This document shows positions 36,256 through 45,353 of a DNA stretch of 45,996 nt, piece by piece. How positions within the stretch are numbered: position 1 is the stretch's first letter; each line of letters begins with the position of its first letter. Where the stretch lies: positions 1-45,996 of the forward strand of contig NZ_JAAXCQ010000026.1 in NCBI RefSeq assembly GCF_012272855.1. Direction: 5' to 3'. A program made the translations under genes and the position numbers. Source of the stretch: Arenibacter sp. 6A1 (lineage in GTDB: Bacteria > Bacteroidota > Bacteroidia > Flavobacteriales > Flavobacteriaceae). The notes under the pieces were generated by a model that was given only the letters and a program-made list of their open reading frames with translations, searched no databases and was not told the origin of the DNA.

Positions 36256-37017
36256 ATGAATAAAATATATAGAACCTTAGTCATAGATGATGAGCCGCCA
36301 GCAAGAAAACGACTACTAAAATTACTGGAGAATTTCACCGATACCTTTGAAGTAATAGACGTTGCCGAAAACGGACTAATCGCTAAAGAGAAAATTGAAG
36401 CCCTAAAACCAGATCTTATTTTTCTGGATATTGAAATGCCAGAACTTACCGGTTTTGAAGTGTTAGAAACGCTGACCTATATCCCCATTGTAATTTTTTG
36501 TACCGCCTATGATCAATATTCATTACAGGCATTTGAAACCAATAGTATAGATTACCTATTAAAACCAATTAAGTTAGAACGCTTGCAACAATCGGTGAAT
36601 AAAATAAAGCTGTTTAGCAATAATCTTCCTAATCAGAACATTATGCAGCTACTAAAAGACTTGTCTTCTAAAAAAGAAGATCACCAAATGACATCCATTA
36701 CGGTGAAGAAAGAGGGGAAACTCATTTTTATTAAACTAGAAGAGGTGAGTCATTTTAGTGCCGATGAACGTTATGTTTCCGTACATGCTAAAAATGGCGT
36801 GTATTTAACGGATGAGCCCTTATCCCAATTGGAAGAAAAATTACCATCCAATTTCCTAAGAGTTCATCGCGCAACAATTATAAACAAAGATTTTGTAAGC
36901 GAAGTCCAGAAATATTTTAACAGCAGATATAGCATCACCTTAAAAACCAATAAAAAACAAACCATAACCACGGGCAGAAGCTATAACACGCAAGTTAAAA
37001 GCTGGTTGAATGTGTAA
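36256..37017 (+). CDS. LytTR response regulator 1
   Basis: 253 aa. The receiver domain (about 1-120) has acidic residues D11-D12, phosphoacceptor D58 in PDLIFLDIEMP, T82 in FCTAYD and the conserved lysine in LLKPI. The LytTR DNA-binding domain (about 150-253) includes LRVHRATIIN and KQTITTGRSYN. It would be phosphorylated by the kinase encoded 4 nt upstream. It is paralogous to the regulator at 40867, and the last part of the gene is nearly identical at DNA level. Confidence 0.94.
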   Translation: MNKIYRTLVIDDEPPARKRLLKLLENFTDTFEVIDVAENGLIAKEKIEALKPDLIFLDIEMPELTGFEVLETLTYIPIVIFCTAYDQYSLQAFETNSIDYLLKPIKLERLQQSVNKIKLFSNNLPNQNIMQLLKDLSSKKEDHQMTSITVKKEGKLIFIKLEEVSHFSADERYVSVHAKNGVYLTDEPLSQLEEKLPSNFLRVHRATIINKDFVSEVQKYFNSRYSITLKTNKKQTITTGRSYNTQVKSWLNV

Positions 37018-37138
37018 GATAAAATCAAGAACACCAACAATAGGAGCATCCAGCTTAGCTTCTAAGCAGTGAAAATTAACTTTAACTAGACCTTATAAAT
37101 CAACCTTTAAAATTCTATTGAAAAATATATTTAGTACA

Positions 37139-38653
37139 ATGAAAAATATAATACTGCTGTTATTGCTCGTTTCAATTTCTTGCAAAGATCGAGAAACAAA
37201 AAACTCCACGGTTTTTGATGCCCCTAAGACCGTTACCCTAACCGGAATTGTATCTAATTTTGATCCAGAAAATCCAAATGTTAGTTTTGGTGTAAATCGG
37301 GTTGGTGTAGACCGATTAAACCTGCATTCTAAAATTGACAGTACAGGGTTTTTCTCAGTGTCCTTTGAAAGCTATACTCCTACTGATGTTTGGGTAAATG
37401 TAGGAACCAATTTTTTAGTTTTGACACATCCCGGTGATAGCATCCATATGGGTTTTGATGCCAAAATCGCTCAGCGGGTTCCAATTTTAAAATCAATTCA
37501 ATTTTCCGGGGATGCGGTGAAGACCAATCAAGATGCAGCACGTTTTCAGGAAATGTATTTTTCCAATGAAATTTATACGGACTGGGACGCCAAAAAGAAA
37601 GCGACAAAGGAATATGGGGTAGATGACTATCTCCAGTATCTAGACACCTTAAAGCAAAAGAATACCGAATTGGTGAACAATTTTCTTCAGACATATTCTC
37701 CTAATGAAGAAACCCTACTTTGGGCCAAAACCTATATTGAACAAGATTACTACAATGCGTTAGCTTTTTACCCAGCAGAACATCGTAAGTTAAACAACTT
37801 GCCCTTTTCGTGGGATGTCCCAGAGAGTTATTACAACTCACTTAACAAACGGCTCCCTATTACAAAACCGATGTTAATCAGCGGCTATGCCTTAGTCAAT
37901 TTTGTAAATCGCTATAGTTACCGATATGTACTCAACAAGACTAGGAATGAGAAATCCAATGAAAAATATCGTACGGAATTTGGAATGACAGGTCCTTCAA
38001 AGGAACTAGATTCCATAAGTATCTATGGAATTATAAAATATACGCAAGATAGCCTACTGCGCCAATTAGTATTAGCCGAGTTATTTCAACAGAGGTTTGA
38101 CAAGGTTGAAATTGATCTCTATGAAGATTATAGAGGTTTGGTTAAAACCCATATCACCGAACCCTTTATCGCCAAACCCTTGGATGAGAATTATTTAAAA
38201 GCCAAGAAAAGTATAGAGTCACCAGAACTAGTGTCCGAAGCCATATTAAAAGATGCCTCTGGTACTTCCGTTGATAAAATTATAGAGAACCTCTTGGAGA
38301 CCCACAAAGGTAAAGTAATCTATGTAGACACCTGGGCATCATGGTGTGCTCCTTGCCTAGCAGAGTTTCCTAATTCCAAAAAACTTATGGAGGAGATGGA
38401 AGGGCAAGATGTAGTCTTTGCATACTTCTGTATAAATACCAAAGAAAAGGCATACAAAGCTGTATTAGATAAATTTCAACTGGGAGGGGAACACTATTTT
38501 TTGGATCAGAACCAAAGTAGAGATTTTCAGACAGTATTTAATATTAGTGGTATACCCTTTTACTTATTAATTGATAAAGATGGTACTATTATAGAAAAAG
38601 GATCACATCTACGGCCTGCTGTGGTCATGGAAAAATTAGAGAAAATGCTATGA
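37139..38653 (+). CDS. TlpA-like thioredoxin-domain lipoprotein 1
   Basis: 504 aa from ATG 37139 (MKNIILLLLLVSISC); a TTG at 37118 in frame is less likely. It has a lipoprotein-type signal with C15, although the -3 position is not the usual Leu. A beta-sandwich region of DUF4369 type (about 30-120) is followed by a helical middle region (about 130-370) and a C-terminal thioredoxin domain with C403-A-P-C406 in TWASWCAPCLAEFP and a cis-proline in NISGIPFYLLID. It would act as a periplasmic or surface thiol-disulfide reductase. It lies 121 nt after response regulator 1, in the first cassette. Confidence 0.88.
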   Translation: MKNIILLLLLVSISCKDRETKNSTVFDAPKTVTLTGIVSNFDPENPNVSFGVNRVGVDRLNLHSKIDSTGFFSVSFESYTPTDVWVNVGTNFLVLTHPGDSIHMGFDAKIAQRVPILKSIQFSGDAVKTNQDAARFQEMYFSNEIYTDWDAKKKATKEYGVDDYLQYLDTLKQKNTELVNNFLQTYSPNEETLLWAKTYIEQDYYNALAFYPAEHRKLNNLPFSWDVPESYYNSLNKRLPITKPMLISGYALVNFVNRYSYRYVLNKTRNEKSNEKYRTEFGMTGPSKELDSISIYGIIKYTQDSLLRQLVLAELFQQRFDKVEIDLYEDYRGLVKTHITEPFIAKPLDENYLKAKKSIESPELVSEAILKDASGTSVDKIIENLLETHKGKVIYVDTWASWCAPCLAEFPNSKKLMEEMEGQDVVFAYFCINTKEKAYKAVLDKFQLGGEHYFLDQNQSRDFQTVFNISGIPFYLLIDKDGTIIEKGSHLRPAVVMEKLEKML

Positions 38654-38890
38654 GCTATAGCGTCGAAATTGTCAAAACAAATGGATGAAAACAGTAGGTA
38701 AAGTGAAATTATTATGATTCCATTTAGCAGCAATCACTAATTCTAGATACAATAAGTTTCACCTACTACCAATCCACAAATGATAATAAAATGCAATTAA
38801 ATCCCCCTAGATGCAGTTCGTCAGAAAATGGTTTCAGAAATCAGGCTTATCAAGTTTCTTTGAGGTGTATTAATAAATAAACCGACCATT
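38654..38890. other. Intergenic region before kinase 2
   Basis: 237 nt with no gene. It includes TACAATAAGTTTCACC (near 38750-38765), whose TACAATAA core also occurs in the elements at 34181 and 41697, and TTTCACCT recurs upstream of 41760. No clear terminator for the preceding gene is visible. Confidence 0.4.
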
Positions 38891-40858
38891 ATGAAAAGAA
38901 ATATTATTTCTACACTCCTTCTAATTTTAGTTATTATAGCTATACCCATTATTATAGCGACAAGTTATAGTAACAAGTACGATCCATATAATGAGGTTTT
39001 TCCAGATTTACCAACAGATGAAAAATGGGAATATGTAAAAGAAAGACTGTTTGATGGCGAAACACCGAATGTTCCCAAACTTAAAGGACCGATACTTTTT
39101 ACACTAGAAAATGCTACAAAACAAGATAGTGTTATGGTAAAAAATGCAATGCAAAGGATACGTGCAATTATACCAAATAAAGAAATTGATTTTTACGAAC
39201 GGTTTTTAGGGAAGTCACCTGTAGAATTAGCTAATTACATGGCCGAAAAAATAAAGTCTTCAGAATCAAGTTATAATGATTTTTACAAAGGTTTTAGATA
39301 TTTCCATATCATCCAATCCACCATAAACTTAGGTTTCAACACTGACACACTAAAAGTGTTACCGGGAGTATTACCAGATTACCAGCATTATCCTGCAGGT
39401 GAGCTATCAACAGTTATCCGTAAAACCTCTAAATCAGGAGAGTACTCTAATCTTGTAGGAGCTGATAATATTCATTTTTCAATTGAAAAGAATGAATTAG
39501 AAGACGACTATTTGCAGTCCTTAATTACAGCACATATCATGAAGTCACTTTGTAAAATACAAAATAGCAGGAGAAATATTAAACAAGTCCCTTCAGTTTA
39601 TGGTCAAACAAATAATTCATCATTTAGCACAATTATAACTAAAAACGACGAGTTTTTATTACAAAAATTATACGCTCCAAATTTTATGGAGGAATTTAAA
39701 GAGTACTTATTCAAAACTTATCCATGGTATTACGCCCTGAACTTCATCGATAAAAAATTGGCTGAAACCTATGCCACTTGGACAATTGTTTTTTTAGGAA
39801 TCTTTTTCCTTATAATCGGATTCAACCTACATAATAAAGAATATAATATAAGATACTTTAAATATTTTATTCCAACGATAATATTATTGTTGTGGCTGAT
39901 ATCTTCGATGGCTATTTATAATTATTTAACACATAAACATCAATATGCCTTAGATATTTATAGCATAAGATTTATTATAATAACAATAGTTGCTGGTTCT
40001 TTAATAGCATTGTTATTATTCCTTTTTGACAAGTACGTGATTAACGAAAAAATGAGTTTTACTTTAGCGCTACTTCTTAAAGTAATCTTCACCTATATCG
40101 TCTTACTAAGCCCTATCTTCATTTCGTTGGTTATAAATGCGGGCGAAATTAATTGGGACTTTTCATTTAGAAATGGATTTCCTGTGTTAACTGTGGCCAT
40201 TGGAAGAGGTATCTTCATTTACCTCAACCATTTTTCAGAAAATTTAATAAGGGAAAAAGACCTAGAATTAAGTCGACTTAAAGAAGTAAACGCACAAGCG
40301 GAAGTTAAACTACTGCAATCCCAAATAAACCCTCATTTCTTATACAATGCGTTGAACTCCATAGCAAGTTTAGCCCATAAAAATGCCGATAAAACAGAAA
40401 AAATGGCATTATCCCTATCGGATCTATTTAAATACACTATCAACCGAAAAGGAAAAAAAGACAGCACTATTGGCGACGAAGTAGAAATGGTCAAAAATTA
40501 TTTAGAGGTAGAACAGATTCGTTTTGACGACCGGCTGAATTTTACTATTGAGGTTGATCCTTCATTAGAAAACACCAAAATCCCCATGTTTCTCATTCAG
40601 CCCTTAATAGAAAATGCCGTAAAACACGGTATTTCTAAATTAGAGAGCAAAGGCCAAATTACCCTTCGCATTCAAAAAAGTGAAGCAGCCATCACTATCA
40701 TTGTAAAAGACAATGGTCCCGATTTTCCAGAAGGACTGGTTAGTGGTCACGGTCTACAAACGGTGTTCGATCTGTTGCGGTTGACCTATAAGGAAAAGGC
40801 ATCCATTAGCTGGAAAAACACCCCTGCAAAACAAATTAAAATCACCATTGAAAACTAG
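38891..40858 (+). CDS. LytS/YehU-type sensor histidine kinase 2
   Basis: 655 aa, a paralogue of the kinase at 34350. It has an N-terminal membrane segment (about 5-24), an extracytoplasmic domain of about 265 residues that is clearly more divergent from kinase 1 than the rest, and a membrane block (about 295-460). The His_kinase core has H482 in INPHFLYNALNS, QPLIENAVKHG and SGHGLQTVFDLL. The extracytoplasmic domain shares only the end motif (DEFLLQKLYAPNFME, TYPWYYA) and KWEYVK near the start, so it may sense a different signal. The response regulator gene follows after 8 nt. Confidence 0.9.
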   Translation: MKRNIISTLLLILVIIAIPIIIATSYSNKYDPYNEVFPDLPTDEKWEYVKERLFDGETPNVPKLKGPILFTLENATKQDSVMVKNAMQRIRAIIPNKEIDFYERFLGKSPVELANYMAEKIKSSESSYNDFYKGFRYFHIIQSTINLGFNTDTLKVLPGVLPDYQHYPAGELSTVIRKTSKSGEYSNLVGADNIHFSIEKNELEDDYLQSLITAHIMKSLCKIQNSRRNIKQVPSVYGQTNNSSFSTIITKNDEFLLQKLYAPNFMEEFKEYLFKTYPWYYALNFIDKKLAETYATWTIVFLGIFFLIIGFNLHNKEYNIRYFKYFIPTIILLLWLISSMAIYNYLTHKHQYALDIYSIRFIIITIVAGSLIALLLFLFDKYVINEKMSFTLALLLKVIFTYIVLLSPIFISLVINAGEINWDFSFRNGFPVLTVAIGRGIFIYLNHFSENLIREKDLELSRLKEVNAQAEVKLLQSQINPHFLYNALNSIASLAHKNADKTEKMALSLSDLFKYTINRKGKKDSTIGDEVEMVKNYLEVEQIRFDDRLNFTIEVDPSLENTKIPMFLIQPLIENAVKHGISKLESKGQITLRIQKSEAAITIIVKDNGPDFPEGLVSGHGLQTVFDLLRLTYKEKASISWKNTPAKQIKITIEN

Positions 40859-40866
40859 CACTAGCA

Positions 40867-41628
40867 ATGAATGTACCTTATAAAACTATTATTATAGACG
40901 ATGAACATTTGGCAAGGGAGCGTTTATCTGAATTAGTAACGCACTTTCCTGAGAGTTTTAAAATCATAGCTACCGCAAAGAACGGAACAGAAGCAAAAGA
41001 AAAAATTAATCAACTACATCCAGATCTTATTTTTTTGGATATAGAAATGCCTGGGCTAAACGGATTTGAACTTCTTGAAGAATTAGATACTATCCCTTTG
41101 GTTATCTTCTGTACTGCCTTTGACCAATACGCCTTACAAGCTTTTGAAACCCATAGCATAGATTATTTGGTGAAACCTGTACGGTTAGAGCGGTTAGAGA
41201 AAACCGTTGAGAAATTGCGCTTGTTTAAAGGGAATAATACCTCGCTTAAGCTTTTAGAAGCCATTAAAGAAATGGCTACCGAAAAAGAAGCGAAGAAGAT
41301 GACCTCTATTACCATTAAAAAGGGAGAGAAACTATTTTTCGTAAAATTAGAGGAGGTCATTTATTTTGAAGCCGATGCCAAATATGTAAGCATTTACACC
41401 AATTCTGGAAACCACTTAACAGAGCAGTCCCTAGCCCAATTAGAAGAGAAATTACCCGATTATTTCTTACGGGTTCATAGAAGTTTAATCATTAATACCA
41501 ATTATGTAGAAAATGCACAGAAATACTTTAATAGCAGATATATCATCACCTTAAAAACCAATAAAAAACAAACCATAACCACGGGTAGAAGCTATAACGC
41601 GCAAGTAAAAGGTTGGTTGAATGTATAA
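40867..41628 (+). CDS. LytTR response regulator 2
   Basis: 253 aa, the same length as regulator 1. The receiver domain has D11-D12, phosphoacceptor D58 in PDLIFLDIEMP, T82 in FCTAFD and the lysine in LVKPV. The LytTR domain has LRVHRSLIIN, and the C-terminus KQTITTGRSYN is shared with regulator 1. It pairs with the kinase encoded 8 nt upstream. A 42-nt block (41544-41585) is identical to 36933-36974 in regulator 1, including silent positions. Confidence 0.94.
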   Translation: MNVPYKTIIIDDEHLARERLSELVTHFPESFKIIATAKNGTEAKEKINQLHPDLIFLDIEMPGLNGFELLEELDTIPLVIFCTAFDQYALQAFETHSIDYLVKPVRLERLEKTVEKLRLFKGNNTSLKLLEAIKEMATEKEAKKMTSITIKKGEKLFFVKLEEVIYFEADAKYVSIYTNSGNHLTEQSLAQLEEKLPDYFLRVHRSLIINTNYVENAQKYFNSRYIITLKTNKKQTITTGRSYNAQVKGWLNV

Positions 41629-41696
41629 TATAATTATAGTAAGTAACAAACTTGAGCCAAGGTATAGAATAATATTCTACTAAGATTTCACCTGTA

Positions 41697-41722
41697 TATT
41701 CTTACAATAATCAGTATGTTTA
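41697..41722 (+). promoter_or_regulatory. Shared upstream element before the large thioredoxin protein
   Basis: The sequence TATTCTTACAATAATCAGTA and the following TGTTTA matches 34181-34206 upstream of kinase 1 in about 22 of 25 positions, with blocks TACAATAA and AGTATGTTTA exact. It ends 38 nt before the ATG at 41760. Probably a regulator site common to both ends of the cluster. Confidence 0.5.
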
Positions 41723-41759
41723 ATAATCCATTGTAAACCACAAAAATAAACTAGAAAAC

Positions 41760-44700
41760 ATGAATCAACCGACCAAAGACCACACCTTAAAGGACATTCA
41801 GAAACTACTCACTAGCTGCTTCGTATTTATATTTTTTATAAATATTGCTATTGCCCAAGGATCAAATATTAGTAAGGCATCACTCCCAGAAACCGTTTTT
41901 GGTGAATGGCAAGGTGAGACCGGAAATGGAGAATATAATGGATTATTAATTCATCCTGACTTTATTGAGTTTGGGTACCGGGCTTTTATGTATCAAGATA
42001 TTCATAAAGGTGACAATGGTATTTTTAACTTTTATGCAAAAGATATTCAAGGCAATACCATGATCTATCAGCTAGAAGTTTTAGCGAAAGACTCCATAAA
42101 CCTTAAGGTAGGGAACAGTCCGTTTAAACTATTCGTTAAGCACAAGGACCCATTGGAAGGCAAACGTATTACCGCAGCTGAAGTGCCAAACGAAATTAAA
42201 AGAAGTTGGTATACCACAGATGGCAAAAACGACCTTGAATTTTCCGTGGGCACCAAAAAAATCACCTTTAGAAATAAAGCGTATACCATTGAAGATGTTG
42301 TTCGTTTTGGGTCGATAGCAACTGGGGAATACCGTTTTGTGGTTAAAAATGACCAAGAATATTGGATGTTCTATTTTAAAAATTGGGATGCACATTACTT
42401 GCAAATCGGTTTTAATGGTAGGGCTGGTGATCTGTATAAAGCTGGTAAAGAGTATCCCAATGACAGAATAAAATATTACTCAGAATTTGCTCCTTCAGTA
42501 AACCTTTCCCTCCCAGAAACGGTGTTTGGCGAATGGCAAGGAAATACCGGAAATGGGGAATACAATGGCTTGTTAATACATCCAGGCTTTATAGAGACGG
42601 GGTATCGTGCATTTATGTACCAGAATATCTATAAAGGGGATAACGGTGTTTACTTTTTTGATGCTAAAGACAATCAAGGAAATACTATAAGCTATCAGCT
42701 AGAGGTTGTAGCGAAAGACTCCATTAAACTAAAGCTAGGAGACAATCCGTTTAGAGTATTTGTGAAGTATAAAAATCCATTAGATGGTAAACCTATTACG
42801 GCTGCAGAAGTAACCAACGAGCTAAAAAGAAGCTGGTTTAGCACGGATGGAAAGAATAATCTAGAATTTTCGGTTGAAAATCAAAAAATAACCTTTAGAA
42901 ATAAAGAGTACATCATTGAAGATGTTGTTTCTTTTACCTCTAAAGAACCACAAGAATATCGTTTTGTAGTTAAAAATGAGCAAGAATATTGGATGTTCTA
43001 TTTTAAAAACTGGAACGAACATTATCTGCAAGTAGGCTTTAATGGAAAGGCTGGAGATTGGTATAAATCCTCCATAGAATATCCTGACTATAAAATAGAT
43101 AATGTTGCAGCATTTATGAACTCTAAATTCCCTAAAGAATTAAGGGGCGATTGGTTACAGGCAGATGGAAGTAATGTTTGGGCCTTTAGTTTTTATTACG
43201 ATAATGCGGTGCTAGATAGAACAGTTTGGAACTATAAGTCCGTTAAGAAAATAGATGACATACACCTAATTACTTTAGAACGTAATGGGAAGGAGAAAAC
43301 CATCTATGGCAAATTAAACAAAGATGGCTCCGCAAGTTTTGGGACTAAAATGAATGCACTTGTATCCTATACGACCAATAAAATAAATAAGCCAGGCTTT
43401 AAATTAGATAATGATGAGCCCTATACCGAAGAGAATCTATTTAAAGTAGCTTCTGCTACCTATGCTGGAATTATAAGGGGCTTTAGTGTAAACAGTAAAG
43501 AAAAAACCGGAATGGTGTATGTGAACAATGTCTTTACTGGTGATCAAGATTCGTATTTAGTAGAAATACAAGACGATGGTAGTTTTTCCGTAAAGTTTCC
43601 TTCGTATTATCCACAGCAGGTTTTTGTGAGACTCCCAAATTATTATACTTCTGTATTTGTTGAACCCGGAAAAGAATCCTGGCAATTAATAAACCCCGGA
43701 AAATCTGAAGGCGGGTTTTTTGCAGGCGATTGCGCCCAACTAAATACCGACCTATATAGTTTAGAATTTATAATTAGGGATCATACCTTTTATAAGAAGG
43801 TAGTATCCCATATTGATGATTATTCTTTAGAAGCCTATAAAGAGGAATGTTATTCTCTGTATACCAAACAGCTCCAAAAGCGCGACAGTGTTCTTAAGAC
43901 ACGATTTTTAAGTAATAAATCACGTCAGGTATTTGACTTAGATTTGGACTATCATCTTTATCAGAATATTTTAAGTTATGACATCAACTCAAGGGATAGA
44001 AATTTAGCCAAAATCGATAATGCATACCTAAGTTTTATAACACCCGAAGTATATAATAATAAATTGGCGGTGGTTTCTAGTGGTTATAAGAGCTTTATAA
44101 ATCGCTTAAAACATTTAAAACCCATGAGATCAGGGGTTAGTGTTTCCCATCCAAGTGTTTTAGAATTGGCCGAAATACTAAAAGAGAAGAATATTACGCT
44201 ATCAGCTGAAGACAAAGAACTTATTGCCAGTCATAAAATGCATTATAAAGAAAATGCAGCGGCTCTGGCAAAACAGAAGGCATTTCAGAAGTCGCATCAG
44301 GAGGTGATTGGGAGTCTTAGTGAAAAACTAAGTACTATTTATCAGAAGTTGACGGAAGAAGAAAGAAAGGAAGTTTTTAGCAGTGGAGGTATCAATTTTG
44401 ATAAAATAGAAATCATTATTAAATCTAAGAATTTAGAGGTTGTATTTACAGAGGAAGAAATTGAAATTCAAAAAGCTCAACGAAACTTATTGACGCAAGA
44501 TGAGCAAAAGAGCATAAGCAAATTTTTCTCACCAGAAATCCATGAAAAAAATCAAGCTTTTTCAGAAAAGCATAAAGCTCACATTGATGCCTATATCAAC
44601 AATGAGTTTAAAAAACAACATATAGAACAAATTAGAAAAAATATAGGTAATAGCTTTAGTACCGATGTGATCATAGCACAGGCCATATTGGGAAATATAA

Positions 44701-45263
44701 CAAGTAGTTACATTCCGTTGTCAGATACCGAACTTAGCGCGTCCCAAAAGGTGGTAGACTATCCATTTATTACAAAAGTAATCAAAGTAGAAAATGATAA
44801 GATGAAAGCCAAGATTTCAGCTAATAAATCTAAAACCGACTTTATAGTTAATGAAACCCCAATGACCGAAGCCGATAAAGTGTTTGACGCCATCATTTCG
44901 AAATACCAAGGGAAAGTAGTATTTGTAGATTTTTGGGCAACCTGGTGTGGCCCTTGTCGATCCGGCATGAAGCAAATGCAACCTTTAAAAGAGGAATACA
45001 AGGATAAAGATGTTGTCTTTGTGTACATAACAGACCCCTCTTCTCCCGAAACCACCTATAACAACATGATTCCTAATATAAAAGGAGAGCACTTCAGGGT
45101 GTCTAAGGATAAATGGAATTATTTAGCCCAAAAGTTCAATATTTCGGGAATTCCGCATTATTTATTGGTCGATAAAAAAGGGAGTGTTATTAAAGAAAAT
45201 ACCAGCGATTTAAGAATGCCTAACGCCCTAAAAGGTTTGATTGAGGTAGAACTAAATAAATAA
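41760..45263 (+). CDS. Large secreted protein with duplicated domain and TlpA-like thioredoxin
   Basis: 1167 aa. A signal-like N-terminus has its hydrophobic core at about 18-32, before AQGSN. Two tandem domains of 209 residues follow, starting LPETVFGEWQGETGNGEYNG (residue 42) and LPETVFGEWQGNTGNGEYNG (residue 251), with a shorter, divergent third relative (about 455-530, starting FPKELRGDWLQADG). Then come a DUF4369-like beta region (about 560-640), a long helical region (about 660-1020) and a C-terminal thioredoxin domain with C1063-G-P-C1066 in FWATWCGPCRSGM and cis-Pro in NISGIPHYLLVD. It is probably exported and acts in thiol-disulfide exchange. It is the effector gene of the second cassette and has its own terminator. 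Confidence 0.88.
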   Translation: MNQPTKDHTLKDIQKLLTSCFVFIFFINIAIAQGSNISKASLPETVFGEWQGETGNGEYNGLLIHPDFIEFGYRAFMYQDIHKGDNGIFNFYAKDIQGNTMIYQLEVLAKDSINLKVGNSPFKLFVKHKDPLEGKRITAAEVPNEIKRSWYTTDGKNDLEFSVGTKKITFRNKAYTIEDVVRFGSIATGEYRFVVKNDQEYWMFYFKNWDAHYLQIGFNGRAGDLYKAGKEYPNDRIKYYSEFAPSVNLSLPETVFGEWQGNTGNGEYNGLLIHPGFIETGYRAFMYQNIYKGDNGVYFFDAKDNQGNTISYQLEVVAKDSIKLKLGDNPFRVFVKYKNPLDGKPITAAEVTNELKRSWFSTDGKNNLEFSVENQKITFRNKEYIIEDVVSFTSKEPQEYRFVVKNEQEYWMFYFKNWNEHYLQVGFNGKAGDWYKSSIEYPDYKIDNVAAFMNSKFPKELRGDWLQADGSNVWAFSFYYDNAVLDRTVWNYKSVKKIDDIHLITLERNGKEKTIYGKLNKDGSASFGTKMNALVSYTTNKINKPGFKLDNDEPYTEENLFKVASATYAGIIRGFSVNSKEKTGMVYVNNVFTGDQDSYLVEIQDDGSFSVKFPSYYPQQVFVRLPNYYTSVFVEPGKESWQLINPGKSEGGFFAGDCAQLNTDLYSLEFIIRDHTFYKKVVSHIDDYSLEAYKEECYSLYTKQLQKRDSVLKTRFLSNKSRQVFDLDLDYHLYQNILSYDINSRDRNLAKIDNAYLSFITPEVYNNKLAVVSSGYKSFINRLKHLKPMRSGVSVSHPSVLELAEILKEKNITLSAEDKELIASHKMHYKENAAALAKQKAFQKSHQEVIGSLSEKLSTIYQKLTEEERKEVFSSGGINFDKIEIIIKSKNLEVVFTEEEIEIQKAQRNLLTQDEQKSISKFFSPEIHEKNQAFSEKHKAHIDAYINNEFKKQHIEQIRKNIGNSFSTDVIIAQAILGNITSSYIPLSDTELSASQKVVDYPFITKVIKVENDKMKAKISANKSKTDFIVNETPMTEADKVFDAIISKYQGKVVFVDFWATWCGPCRSGMKQMQPLKEEYKDKDVVFVYITDPSSPETTYNNMIPNIKGEHFRVSKDKWNYLAQKFNISGIPHYLLVDKKGSVIKENTSDLRMPNALKGLIEVELNK

Positions 45264-45318
45264 CAATATTTTCGGTGAATCGGACTCTCCCCGTAAAGCC
45301 AGGAAGTTTAAGATCATT

Positions 45319-45353
45319 AAGAGGTCGGACCAAAAAGTCCGACCTCTTTTTTA
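45319..45353 (+). terminator. Intrinsic terminator of the second cassette
   Basis: AAGAGGTCGGAC (45319-45330) pairs perfectly with GTCCGACCTCTT (45337-45348) around a 6-nt loop, and a T run follows. It lies 56 nt after the stop at 45263. Confidence 0.95.
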
